From Niebla homalea (taxonomy: Eukaryota > Ascomycota > Lecanoromycetes > Lecanorales > Ramalinaceae), in assembly GCA_019925105.1 (NCBI GenBank), contig JAHGAU010000003.1:1984001-2048000 (forward strand): 64,000 bases of DNA, in the 5' to 3' direction. The stretch's first letter is position 1. Each line of letters begins with the position of its first letter. Below the pieces are notes generated by a model that had not been told where the DNA came from, searched no databases, and saw nothing but the letters and a program-made list of their open reading frames with translations. This document shows positions 34,942-46,199 of this stretch, piece after piece. Made by a program: the position numbers and the translations under genes.

Positions 34942-37764
34942 GGAGCAAATCGTGAGAGGAGGAATTGCTTGAGAAGCAGGTCGTGAGAGGGAGGAAATGC
35001 TTTAACAGCAGTGGTATAATGATTCAGATTGATCGAAAGATGGATGATGTAGAGTTTATTAATGAACCTAATCACTTGAACGACAGATATCCCCTTGTTT
35101 TGCTGAGACTGTTTGGGTGATATAATGTTTTGTAGGCGACAAGAAGCCACAATGTTGATATCGTTGGATTGTCAGTTCGCACATGCATACCCAGCAGAAA
35201 ACCGATATCCTTAACTCGAATCGTTTAGTACCGTGGTTCATTGTTGTGTCAAAGCCCAAAATACGATGGCTTCTCACAATATATTATACCGGTCCACAAT
35301 ATCCATAATAAAGGATTGGGGATACCTTGGGCTCCCTCGTTATTGAATACGAGATGTAGCGGTCAGTCAAGGGTGAGGCCGTACGGTCCGAATACAAGTA
35401 TGCCTATAAGACAGCGCGAAGGAACGAGATTAAACACTTCAAGATCAGCAGCAACACCCCAGCGTTCTTTGCCATGTATGCACTTAATCATTAAGTTTCC
35501 CAGCCATTCCTTACGTCTCCTGTTCTGTCGCCTTCCTGCTGGTCGCAGAGCTGGTAATAGTGTCATCATCATCCATTTCATCATTATCATTAGCTGTATC
35601 GCCCTGGTCTTCACTGCCAAGGCCACCCTTCCCATCAGCAACACCCGCCTGCGATCCTCTGACTAGCTACACTATCAGTGAGCGGCCGCTTCCTATTGAG
35701 CGCCTCCCTAGTAGCCACCATATAAGCACTATCAGCCCAGAGGTGACACTATGACTATACGTCTGCCCTGTCACCCTAGTATTCTCATGCAAAGCACGCT
35801 CCGCCTATGGCGTACTTCTCACCTGTGGACCTCCGCTGGAGCTTTCGGGAGAACGCCCCTCTCATTTTGATCGATAGCGATGACGGTGGTTTCAACCTAG
35901 ATTGCTAAAGTGTTAGTGTAGACTTTAGTAAGGTCCTTGTCCATCATGAGTGAGGAATGGTGGGGGCTCAGAGGGACAAGCGGGAGTTTTGCTCACGGAG
36001 AGACAGGCCTTGGACAGAGGTCAGAGGCAGAATCCTGTCCTCAAGAAGGTGAGCGAAGAATCATGAGGCGCTGAATGGTTTTTCATATTTGGGGAGTGGG
36101 GGTTTACCTCATTGCCGGCCTCGAGCAGGCCCATGTGGTTCCGGCGGCCAGGTTTGCGGTTACTGGGCGAAAGTCCGCACTCTGCTGATGAAGCCGGCAA
36201 GGTGGGGCCATCTGGGGTTCCTGTCATCGGGGTGCACACGATCAGGCCAGTCCCATGATATGCTTGCGCGGTGCGACAAAAATCTCGGGTAGGACATCTT
36301 TTGGGACCTAAATCTATACGCTCTCCTCTCTAGATCGTATATGGCGAAGAAGACGCATGCGAATGTCCGAGCAACGGGCGTTACAATGATGTAACCCGTT
36401 GAAAGCGTTTTGGCTGGCGTGAAAATTCGGCCATATGGCGTAACGGATGAACTCAGATTGATACTGGACTAGACGACAAGAACTATAGCCCATCATCTGA
36501 GCGTGACCTTCAGGGTCTTCAGGGTTTTCCTGGGGACTGATGGGATTGTCGGTATCAAGCGGACATGATGGGGGTAAAATATCTCGAGAGTCGTAGGCGT
36601 TAATCTGGATCTCGCTCAGCGTTGCGGGAGAAGCATGTCTGGGCCAATCTTGGAAGAGGCAAGCACACTGTCTTCCAGTTGCTTTTCATGCACAATGTGA
36701 GCCCTCATAAAGCAATCCTGCGCTTTGAACTGTGAAAGGAGACTTGGGAGAGAGGGTCGGTGGAATTTGCAGGACCTATTCTAGGGACAGGACCCCATCA
36801 ATAATCAAATCCATCTTGATTCGCCTTTTCGCCTTTTGTGCCCCACCATACTTATTTTAGTTGTTTTCATCATGTGCGCTTCTCGTCGCACGTCATGACC
36901 TTTGCTCGTCAGCAACATCTGATGATTGATATCCTGTCCTTTCCCCGCAATTTCGATGGACACAGCCTGAATGATTATATGAGTAGTTGTTTCTGAACAA
37001 AAGCCTCACTTGCCCGGATTTTCAAATCGCTAGCTCCGAGAATCAGACTGATGGATCTTGTTGGATCCTTGTTGGAAGATTTGCCATGTTGAATCTTGGG
37101 ATTTTGGAAATTGGGGAAATCATCTAAGGCTCTCCTCTCTCCTAGGCTGGTCCGTGCTCACGTGTTATTCACGCTTATTGCAACGCTATTGCCAATCAAT
37201 CCACGGGTCTTTTGACCGTAGAGTTCCGCCCGAATGCTTAGCTTCTGCGAAGATGTCATCGGTCTTCGTCTATCTCTTGTCTCTTCCCCTAGATCCTGCC
37301 TAAATTTCCCTCACCATATGGCGGCCTTGCGGGAGGGGGTGGCACGGTCATTCCAAGCTGTTGGTTGGTCAGAAATTATGACGACGATTTGCCGGCTTGT
37401 CGCAGTAGGCTAGAGTAACTACCTAAGGAAGGTACGTACCTTACCTAACCCATCATATTCCGTACCGGTAGGCGGTAAGCTGTAAGCAGCAACACACCCC
37501 GGCATACTCGTAAGTCCTAAAGTCGTAACCCACCTAACTCTGCCACAGCCCCACACCCTCAAGCCAAGTCCCCAATCCACTTATAAGGCCTACATAGTCG
37601 CCGACTCCCAACATTTTGGATTTCCATCCCTTCACCCTTTGTCCCTCTGACCCCTTGGGTACCCTGATACCCCATTCATCACTTTGCTGGTCCGGTAAGC
37701 TCCATTCTTTCCTGTTTGATGCATCCATGATTATTCGCAGGCGCACATCCTAATCCTAATCCTA
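34942..37764. other. 2.8-kb intergenic region
   Basis: No gene is called. Minus-strand stretches near 36020-36330 (reading ..TGLIVCTPMTGTPDGPTLP.. up to a GAG|GTAAAC site) and near 35845-35900 (VETTVIAIDQNERGVLPK after an ATCTAG acceptor) could be exons of a decayed gene, but I cannot join them and do not recognise the product. The right end is the presumed promoter of the MFS gene. Confidence 0.4.
37429..37442. promoter_or_regulatory. 14-bp perfect palindrome upstream of MFS gene
   Basis: AAGGTACGTACCTT is fully self-complementary and sits inside a TACCTAAGG..CCTTACCTAA context about 320 bases before the MFS start. A dimeric regulator site is possible. TACCT-rich motifs are also common junk in fungal intergenic DNA. 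Confidence 0.2.
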
Positions 37765-39618
37765 ATGTCGAGGGTTCATTTCCAAGAAGCTGACCAGCTG
37801 TCAGAAACCCGACGGCTGTTGACTGCAGCCTTGTCGTCGCAGAATCACAATCATTACGGCACTACTGCTGGCGACAACGACGACGGCGACAACGACGACG
37901 GCGACAACGACGGCATTGACAACACCGTAACCATGGCAGGGCCCAACTCCTCCTCTTCCTCCGCCGTCTCCCCCAACGAACCTAAACCGAATATCCAAGA
38001 GAATGAAAAGGTAGGCGGTGCCAAGGTGAAGAAAGGGGACCACCTCCACAGCCCCGACGAGATGATCGAGATCACCATGGAAGATTGCGAGGGCGAGCTG
38101 GGCTTCTCCTTCTCTTCCCTCAAGAAATGGACCATCATCACCATCATCTTCCTCGTTCAAGTCAGCATGAACTTCAACACCTCTCTTTACTCCAACGGCG
38201 TCGGTGGTATCTCGGAGCACTTCCACATCAGCGAGCAGGCTGCCCGGTGCGGTGCCATGATTTTCTTGGTCACTTATGCCTTTGGCTGTGAATTCTGGGC
38301 GCCCTGGTCGGAAGAGCTGGGGAGGAAACCGATCTTACAAGCATCGCTACTGCTGGTCAACATCTGGCAACTGCCCGTCGCTTTAGCACCAAACTTCGCT
38401 TCCATCATGGTCGGCCGAGCCCTCGGTGGTTTCTCCACAGCAGGTGGCTCCGTCACACTCGGTATGATCGCAGATATGTGGGATGCGGAACATCAACAAT
38501 ACGCCGTCGCCTTTGTGGTCTTCTCCTCCGTCGGTGGTTCCATCCTTGGTCCCGTCATCGGCGGCTTCGTCGAGCACTTCCTGGTCTGGCGATGGACCAT
38601 GTGGATTCAGCTCATCTTCGGTGGCGCCGTGCAGATTGCTCACATCTTCTTCGTGCCCGAGACCCGATCGACCATCATGATGGATCGCATCGCCAAGAGA
38701 CGGAGAAAGGAACAGCCAGGCCTCAACCTCTATGGACCGAATGAGATCACTCCCTTGAAACAGCGCTTGAATTTCAAAGAGATCATCTCCATCTACATTC
38801 GACCCTTCAAGATGTTCTTGACCGAACCCATCGTCCTTACCCTCTCCCTCCTGTCTGGTTTCTCCGACGCCCTCATCTTCATGTTCATCCAATCCTTCTC
38901 CCTCGTCTACAAGCAATGGGGCTTCAATGACATCGAGATTGGGTTGGCCTTCATCGCCATCGGGGTCGGCTACTTCATCGCCTGGTTCCTCTTCATCCCC
39001 GCCATCAGACGCAACATCCGGGAGCGCCGAGAAAAGCCGGATGATGAGAACGCACAGTATGAGTCCCGCCTATGGTTCTTGCTCTGGACGGCGCCCTGCT
39101 TGCCGATTGGCTTGATTGGTTTTGCCTGGACCTCGGGCGGCCCCCCAATCCACTGGATGGGCTCCATGGTCTTCGCAGCCGTTGTCGGTATCGCCAATTA
39201 CAGTATCTACATGGCCACCATCGACTACATGATCTGCGCCTACGGCCCCTACTCGGCCTCAGCAACAGGAGGAAATGGCTGGTCTCGTGATTTCTTGGCC
39301 GGCATCTTGACCATCCCAGCAACGCCCTTCTTCCAGAACATTGGGGGCAAGCATCATCTGCAGGACGCGTCGACCATCTTGTTCTGCATCTCCTTTGTCT
39401 TGGTCATTGCCGTATACGTCATCTACTGGAAGGGACCCGTCTTGAGGAAGCGCTCCCCCTTCGCGCAGCAGCTGAGTGCGGCCAGAAAGCAGAGTGTGGC
39501 GCCGGGCAGGAGATTGTCCGTCATGCCAGGCTATGGTGTCCCCTCGGGTACTGGTTCGCGGAACGCGAGCATGGCCGGCGGAGGCATCCTCACCAACCGA
39601 AAGATGTCAGTGGTCTGA
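37765..39618 (+). CDS. MFS transporter, DHA1 (drug:H+ antiporter-1) type
   Basis: A single-exon frame of 617 residues. A long cytoplasmic N-terminus (about 120 residues) includes a GDNDD repeat. Twelve membrane helices then follow, from WTIITIIFLVQVSMNFN to STILFCISFVLVIAVYVIYW. Visible motifs are EELGRKPI (motif A-like, between helices 2 and 3) and GSILGPVIGGF (antiporter motif C in helix 5). This type exports drugs, polyamines or metabolites in exchange for protons at the plasma membrane; the substrate is unknown. The Ser/Arg-rich tail may be phosphorylated. A later in-frame ATG at 37933 is an alternative start that drops the acidic repeat. It lies among oxidoreductase and methyltransferase genes on the same strand. 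Confidence 0.9.
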   Translation: MSRVHFQEADQLSETRRLLTAALSSQNHNHYGTTAGDNDDGDNDDGDNDGIDNTVTMAGPNSSSSSAVSPNEPKPNIQENEKVGGAKVKKGDHLHSPDEMIEITMEDCEGELGFSFSSLKKWTIITIIFLVQVSMNFNTSLYSNGVGGISEHFHISEQAARCGAMIFLVTYAFGCEFWAPWSEELGRKPILQASLLLVNIWQLPVALAPNFASIMVGRALGGFSTAGGSVTLGMIADMWDAEHQQYAVAFVVFSSVGGSILGPVIGGFVEHFLVWRWTMWIQLIFGGAVQIAHIFFVPETRSTIMMDRIAKRRRKEQPGLNLYGPNEITPLKQRLNFKEIISIYIRPFKMFLTEPIVLTLSLLSGFSDALIFMFIQSFSLVYKQWGFNDIEIGLAFIAIGVGYFIAWFLFIPAIRRNIRERREKPDDENAQYESRLWFLLWTAPCLPIGLIGFAWTSGGPPIHWMGSMVFAAVVGIANYSIYMATIDYMICAYGPYSASATGGNGWSRDFLAGILTIPATPFFQNIGGKHHLQDASTILFCISFVLVIAVYVIYWKGPVLRKRSPFAQQLSAARKQSVAPGRRLSVMPGYGVPSGTGSRNASMAGGGILTNRKMSVV

Positions 39619-40226
39619 TGAGGTGAATGAGTGATGTTTGCTCTTGCTGTTGCTTGCTTGTTTGGTTCGTTTGAAAACAATAGTCATGTGGAGCGCGACA
39701 AGTCGGTACAGGTGAGCTTCAGCACACCAAAGCGCTCTTCTCCTTCTTCGGGCGCATGAGGGTCACAGGAGCGGTGCTGTTTGAAACACATGTACACATT
39801 GTCTCCCGAAATCTAAATTGTTAGTGTTATTCTTAACGTGCCTCATCATCATTCCGTGCAGTGTTTCAGATCCTTGTCGACATATCATTATTGAGCGGAT
39901 CAGGTTCTGGGCTTGAAGACTGAAACACAGCTCTCCTGCGCCAAACGAATTCTATTCCAAGAAAGCGGAAGCAGCCATAAGCCATTCATGCGACCCGATG
40001 AACCTGAAGTCTAGTCAATGACCCGCCTGCTCGTCAGCTCCCAAACGTGGATTTCCTTCCTCTATCCCTACTCTCCTCATGATATCATGATACGATCATA
40101 ATCGCTACCGCAGCCTCATATCCATCTATTCTGGATGACCATCCCGATGATATCCCAGAGCATCCCATTCCACACTGCACTGCCCTTCGTAACCACAGAG
40201 TCCCCCTGGATGAGTGCGCACCAGCA
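39619..40226. other. Intergenic region
   Basis: 3' region of the MFS gene and promoter of the membrane-protein gene. Nothing else supportable. Confidence 0.45.
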
Positions 40227-42713
40227 ATGCTGACCCCCCTCCCCCTCCGCCTCGCCAGGCTGATTCTGCCCCTCTACCGCTCCACCCTCCCGACCCACGC
40301 CCCACTCAAGCGCCTCTTCCACGTCACCACAAACACCTTCCAGGCATGGCAGAACAGCGTCTGCTTCTGGGCCTGCGCCACCACGGCCGTGCTCCTCATC
40401 AACGTCAGCCTGACCCTCTGGGCCAGCACCTCGTTCCTGCCCGTCTCCGAGATCACCACCCTGCTCGAGGGGGACTGCGGCCGAGTGTCCCGCTGGGACA
40501 CGTGGGTCCACCTGGCCATCAACGTGGTCAGCATGCTGCTGCTGGGGGGCAGCAATTACACGATGCAGTGCCTCGTCGCACCCACGCGGGAGGAGATTGA
40601 TCGCCAGCACGCGAAAGCGGCCTGGTTGGACATCGGGGTGCCGAGTTTCGGGAACCTGTTCAAGATTGATTGGAGGAGGGGCCTGGTGTGGGGGGTGCTG
40701 GCGGCGAGTTCGGTGCCGTTGGCGTTGGTGTGAGTTTCCGTTCCTGTCTCCTCTCCGCTCTCGTGGAAGAGATGCGTGCTTGGTGATGTATGGAGCTGTG
40801 GGTTGATCGGGGTGTGTTTGTGGTGTGATAGGTACAATTCCGTCATCTTCAAGGCGATAGGGTCGAATGACTACAAGCTCGTCGTCGCCACCGAGGGTTT
40901 CGTCCGCGGAGCCCCGTTCTCGGCCCTCCCTGGAGGCTACGCTCCATACAGTTCAAACCAGGGCACCGGAGCAGGCGGTTCGTTGACCGTTGATGAAATC
41001 CGGGTCTTGCAGAACGAGGCGCCCTCATACCAGTGGCTCGACAATCAACAGTGCATCTCCAAGTACTCCGACTACTTCTTGACGGGCAGGCAGGACCTGG
41101 TGGTTGTGGCAGAAGAGGCGGCAGCAGCAGCAGCATCAGCAACAGCAACAGCAGCAGCTTCAGAGCCGTCGTCTAGTAGGCCTTCTTCGACAAATGGCAG
41201 CTTGCTGTATTCGACTGTGGTACAGCTGAGCGCCTTGAGTATTAATCCAACAACTAATCCGCTCGCGTGGATTTGCTCCGATGTTCCCGGGTTCATCATG
41301 GATGGCGCGAAACCCTGCGATGCTGGGATGGTGAAGGCGAAGAGCTGGGCCGTGTTCGGCAGCGTGGTCAAGGGATGTCGGAGCAAGGTGGTGGAACAAA
41401 GGTGTAAGCTCCAGTTCAGCAAGTCCATCGGTATCATCATCATCATCTGTAACGTGGGCAAGGTCGCAGGTATGACGGCTGCCCTGCTCTTACTCAAGCG
41501 TGACACCCTGTGCACATTAGGGTGAAGTGATTCTCAACCTTGGAGTGTTCCCAGCTGACGGTCGGTCAGGGACGTGATGGGCTCCTTTCTACTCCAACCG
41601 ATACTGGAGATCGATGAGTTCATCTGCGTGGACGATGAGAAGAGGCTCGAACGGACATTGAGTGATCTGGTAGCAACACAATTGATCCACAAGACTGGTG
41701 TCGTCAGGTCAAAGTCCCAGAGGTGGCACCGAGCTCCAGGTCTGGGGAGGCAGTTGTTCTTCTTTATCCTGTGAGAGAAATCATCAACGTAAATAGTGAC
41801 ATATGCTGATTATCACCTGGGCAGATCTGCGGGAGTCATAAGTGCTGCAGGCTATTGCCTGTCCATTGGGATTGACTCATTGAAAAATAGAGACATGTCG
41901 ACCAGCCTTGCAGGCCTCTGGGATCTCGGTTTAGGGCAGATTGGAGCGTCTACTTTGATCTCCAGCGGGAGTCAAGCATCTTCGACAAGGGCTGTGTCGC
42001 TTGAATCCTCATCCCAACTGATGGGAAGTGTCCTCTTGGCCAATACTCCACAAGGATTCTTCAGCGTCTTATACCTGATGTACAACGGACTCTTCACCTG
42101 CATGCTGACGGAGAAAGAGTGGCAGAGCTTTGCTCAGACGCGAATGCCGCTCCGCGTGTCGGCGCCGAAAGCAGGTCAACGTTCGACATACTATCTTCAG
42201 TTACCGTATCTGTATTCGGTCCCGCTCATGTTCTTCTCGGGACTGATGCACTGGCTCATCTCTCAGTCCATCTTCCTGGCTTATGTTCAAGCTTACGACA
42301 ATGACGGACTGAGAAGTCCCCGCTACGACATCATCACCTGCGGCTATTCCCCTATTGCAATCGTGCTGAGCTTGTTCATCGGTTGCTTGATGGTGCTTGC
42401 GGTGCTCCTCTTGGGTTTGCAGCGATATCCTGCAGGCTTGCCGCTTGCGAGGAATCGGAGCAATCTCATCAAGGCAGCCTGCACTCGACCGCCCCAAGAT
42501 TCCGGTGCGGCCACTTCTTCGGTGATGTGGGGTCTGCGTGAGAAAGATGGGGAAAGCCGTTATGTCTTCAGCAGCTATGAAGTACAGACCATGCCATATC
42601 AGGCAGCAAATTACAAGACATCCAGGGAGACCTGGGGCAATCTTACAGCGCGTATATGCTTACCCTGCAGGCAAGTTCGGGAGAAACTTTCCAGGCGCCC
42701 GGAAATGGACTGA
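40227..42713 (+). CDS. Fungal multi-pass membrane protein, DUF6536 type
   Basis: Four exons (40227-40729, 40832-41521, 41570-41770, 41825-42713) give 760 residues. The first helix region, WQNSVCFWACATTAVLLINVSLTLWAS, with the following WVHLAINVVSMLLLGGSNYTMQCLVAPTREEIDRQH, is the pattern I know from DUF6536-type fungal proteins. A large loop with a poly-Ala/Ser stretch (from a CAG/GCA repeat) lies at about 260-290. Further helices are at SIGIIIIICNVGKVAGM, FFSVLYLMYNGLFTCML, PYLYSVPLMFFSGLMHWLISQ and IVLSLFIGCLMVLAVLLLGL. Biochemical role unknown. All introns have GT..AG ends and keep frame. Confidence 0.8.
41117..41160. repeat. CAG/GCA microsatellite inside a gene
   Basis: An imperfect trinucleotide run coding Ala with some Ser and Thr in the large extracellular or luminal loop of the DUF6536-type protein. 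Length variation between strains would be expected. Confidence 0.6.
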
Positions 42714-43210
42714 GCAGGGGGAATGAGAGGGGAGTAGTTCACGGAATTGTCCGACTAGGAATGAAAACGCGGAGTCAGAAATGGTTCTTCAGGTCATGGA
42801 AGAGGAAGTGCTCGAATTCACTTACCCTAATACGGCAAGGACTGTCCTACGCGAACGCAGGCAGTAACATTACCAGCAATCAACCTCCTCGTTCTCAAAC
42901 AAGTACGTTGGTACGTTGGAAGGGCAACCCATCACATCCAGTTACGAGCCCAGCTTTTTATGGGTCGTCTGGTTCTCACTCATGCTCCGTCTGCACTTAA
43001 AAGGAGATTATTCGGCTTCACGGACGACGCTCCGAGCGCCTGCCGAGATCTTTCCGATATCTCGCCTTTGGTTTGATATATACCGGCCAGCGGGCCCAGA
43101 ATAAAGAAAGCGGCATCAATCAAGCATCTTTGCATCACCTTATCTGTATTTGAGAGCTGCCACACCGAGATTCCTTGACTCACTGGCATTCCTCAGATCC
43201 ATCTGACGTC
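42714..43210. other. Intergenic region
   Basis: Promoter of the methyltransferase gene; no gene seen. Confidence 0.45.
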
Positions 43211-44085
43211 ATGGCCGCAGAGTTCGCAGAAGCTAACAGGAAATTCTTTGAGTAAGATGACAAACATCCCAGTAATGCCTCATATCAGACCCAGGGGGAG
43301 AGATTATACACCTGCGATCCACTTTTTACAATACAGTCTGATCTTGACTTCTTGTCTAGTGAGTTGGTGGACAAACACGATATCAAACCTTGGCAGCAAG
43401 ACCTGCACAAGAAGATCACTACAGAGATCCAGGAGAAGGCAACCTTCATCGACCCACGCTATGCTTCCCATCCCCATGGCCTTCGTCTGCTCGACTATGC
43501 CTGCGGTACCGGCATGCTCTCGCGGGTGAGCCTCTCGGAACTCAAACCCGATCCGGGGTCCCGCTTAGTAGCTACTCATACGCGTGACAGGCATTAGCAC
43601 CATGGATGGCCGAAACGATTGGCATCGATATCTCACCAAAGTCTATGGAGCGCTACAACCATCTCGCCGCCTCTTCGACCAACACCACCGGCATCGTCGG
43701 CGATCTCTTCACCGACGACCCATCACCCGACCTCGACCGCCCAGAATTATTCAACTTCGACATCGCAGGCGTCTGTGCGGGTTTCCACCACTTCAATGAC
43801 ACATCTCTGGCTATCAAAAGGTTGGCTGAGCGGGTCAAACCAGGCGGGGTGATCCTGATCATTGATTTTTGCGACGAAGGGAAGGAAGGGAAGTGGATCC
43901 CGTCCGAGGCGGATCACACAGTCAAGGCGCATGGGTTCAGCGAGGAGACGATGAGGAAGGTTTTTGAGGGGGAAGGTCTGAGGGATGTAGGGTATAGTGT
44001 GATGCCTGGCACGGTGACGCTGCGGATGAACGAGGAGAACCCGATTGAGCGGAAGGTGTTTTTGGGGAGGGCGACCAAGCCTTGA
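43211..44085 (+). CDS. SAM-dependent methyltransferase
   Basis: Three exons (43211-43251, 43360-43525, 43591-44085) give 233 residues, the usual size for a small class I methyltransferase. Motif I is LLDYACGTGMLSR (SAM-binding DxxCGTG). It is followed by ETIGIDISPKSMERY (acidic residue at the end of strand 2), FDIAGVCAGFHHF (motif IV region) and RVKPGGVILIIDF (post-motif). Family members methylate small molecules or proteins; the acceptor here is unknown. Intron 2 is placed to join SR to ALAPWMAETIGID, which keeps frame. It is the last gene of the plus-strand run 31-44 kb. Confidence 0.85.
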
Positions 44086-46199
44086 GGTCTCCTCGAGAGG
44101 TCTCGTACGATCATTGATGCATGTCAACGCTTGTGATATTGAAGAGAAACATTAACTTGGAACGTTTTATGATAGAACTTACCAGCCGCGCTCACTGTCT
44201 CTACGATCTGTGCAGCATAGGTGGTACTACTCAAGCCATGTATCCTATCTGCAGACCTGGATCAGCCAGGACCGCATCGTACAACCCCCTGCAGATGCTG
44301 CCGCTGAGCCACAAACGAAGCATTGTCATGATCTTCATCACCCCCGCCCCTCCCCCGCAACCCCCTTTACAATTCCTCATCCCCTTTCCCATTGTCTCCC
44401 CTTCAATGATCCTCTTCCATCGAGCCCAGTCAGGATATACACCACTCGTTCGCCCACAAACCGCCGCACGGGCCCACAATTACACTCTAACGCGTCGCGC
44501 GCATAACAACCGCCTCTGTCCACCGGAAGTGAAACGCAGAGTCCCAGCCACTTTCTGACGGTGAGTGCTCCCCACGATACTATTGACAGAAGTGAGGGAA
44601 ATGCGTCCGAAACCGACCCACCTTGGTAAGATCCGGAGTGGGCGTTGTTTTACAGGAAAAGGGGATTGCGTGATGTGAATGGGATCAAGGTGGAAAGAGG
44701 GGTCAGTATTGACGGGGAGTGTTGTGAATGCCGGCGAGATTAGTTAAGTTGTTGGGGGGAATTAAATACTGTATAACTGGTGGAAGAAAGGTTTCTGAAC
44801 TTCACTCACCCTTGTAGAAAAGCAGTGCCAATATTGTGGTTTCATTTCAGAGCTAATTTGGGGCAATCAGCATTGCTCAATCGCTGTACAACTCCCGAAA
44901 AAACATGGACACGATTGGATACACCATGGAGTCTGCCGTGCTCCACATATTGCACAGCCGCCAAGACATTGACAAAATTGGGACATAACGTCCCCCTGAG
45001 ATTTACTGATATCCTTTCGCAGTGAATTAGCTGCCGTGCATCCACCTCTGAGGGTATAGCCATGTCGATAGCTTCAAACCTTCCGCCCCGGTAGATTTAA
45101 TCGCCTCCTGGGATCAATGAGGTTAGACATAATTGTAAAATAGGCAAGAGCGATCAGACTGGTGGTGTACAGGTGGCGTGAACGAATAACGCTGCTCCCA
45201 AGCTGATAACGAGGAGGGAGGGAGAAGCGATTGGGCAGGACGACGATGTAGGCGAGTAGTAAACCACGGGAGGAGGTTTCACAAGGGGAAAATGGAGAAA
45301 GTTGGGAGCGTGTTTGTGGAGGGGATATGTGGTACATGAGCCTTGAGATGGAAGAAGTGATAAAAGTTCTTCAATGGGAGTGGGGGAGAGGGAAGAGATT
45401 GTGTGAGCTCCCTGGCTTGAAGAATGTGCTACAGTGTAGGATAGTTGTGTGAACAGAGATGGTCGCCAAAGATTATTGGGAGGTAGGAGGGGATGTGAGA
45501 GAAAATGAGAAGGAGCATGTTGCAGTCGTCTGGCTTCCATCATAAGGGCAAATGTAGTAGAGCGATGACGCATACATTGGGGGAGAGGGTGATGGTATAA
45601 TGATTTTTGGGGATGATAAATTGCGGCTGGTGTAGCACTGCGGAGCGTGATCAGGACGAACAAGAGTATTCGAAGAAAGAGTAGAAGTAACGTTTGAAGT
45701 ACATGAGATGAGCGAAAGCACCCTGGTGTGCCTCAGTGGTTACTGAACAACCAACCATATTTGCTTGAGAAGCAGAAGCAGATTTCATCTTGAATCATCG
45801 TGACAGGCTGGTATGCTTCGAAAGACCACCGAAAATGCCAAACTGTATGCAGGGACAGCCTGATCTGTAAGTGTCACGCTTATGCTTATCCCCTCATTTT
45901 TAAGAACGACTACCTCGACTAGTCAGGTAAGCACACTATTACCATTGCCGCAGATACTCAGGTGCTGTGGATTGAGACGCCGGTGATTTAACTCAAGCTT
46001 GTAATGTACTAGGTCAAACAAACTTCACCAGGCATGGGAAGCAAGACTCTATTTCTGAGAGTTGAGTTGGGAGATTGATCCCCCAGAGAGGAGGGGTCGA
46101 GGTGCCCAGACGAGCAATGTACATGCTTCGACATCAGTAAGTGCAAATCAGGTCGCTTTGTTTTGGAATGTCGCGATCACAGGTGCTTGGTATTTCAGG
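44086..46199. other. 2.1-kb intergenic region
   Basis: No convincing gene. Open stretches on both strands (for example 45154-45663 minus) are Ser/Pro/His-rich, overlap other open frames and show no motifs. No repeat recognised. Confidence 0.45.

Noticed and set aside
36020..36330. Protein-like minus-strand text ending at a GTAAAC donor
   Set aside because: Could be one exon, but no joinable partner or family was found, so it is only mentioned in the intergenic note.
37748..37767. CCTAAT repeats before the MFS gene, telomere-like at first sight
   Set aside because: Three units of CCTAAT, not CCCTAA; too short and in the wrong place for an internal telomere tract.
45154..45663. 169-codon minus-strand frame
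   Set aside because: Low-complexity Ser/Pro/His content, overlapping open frames in other phases, no motif; treated as chance.
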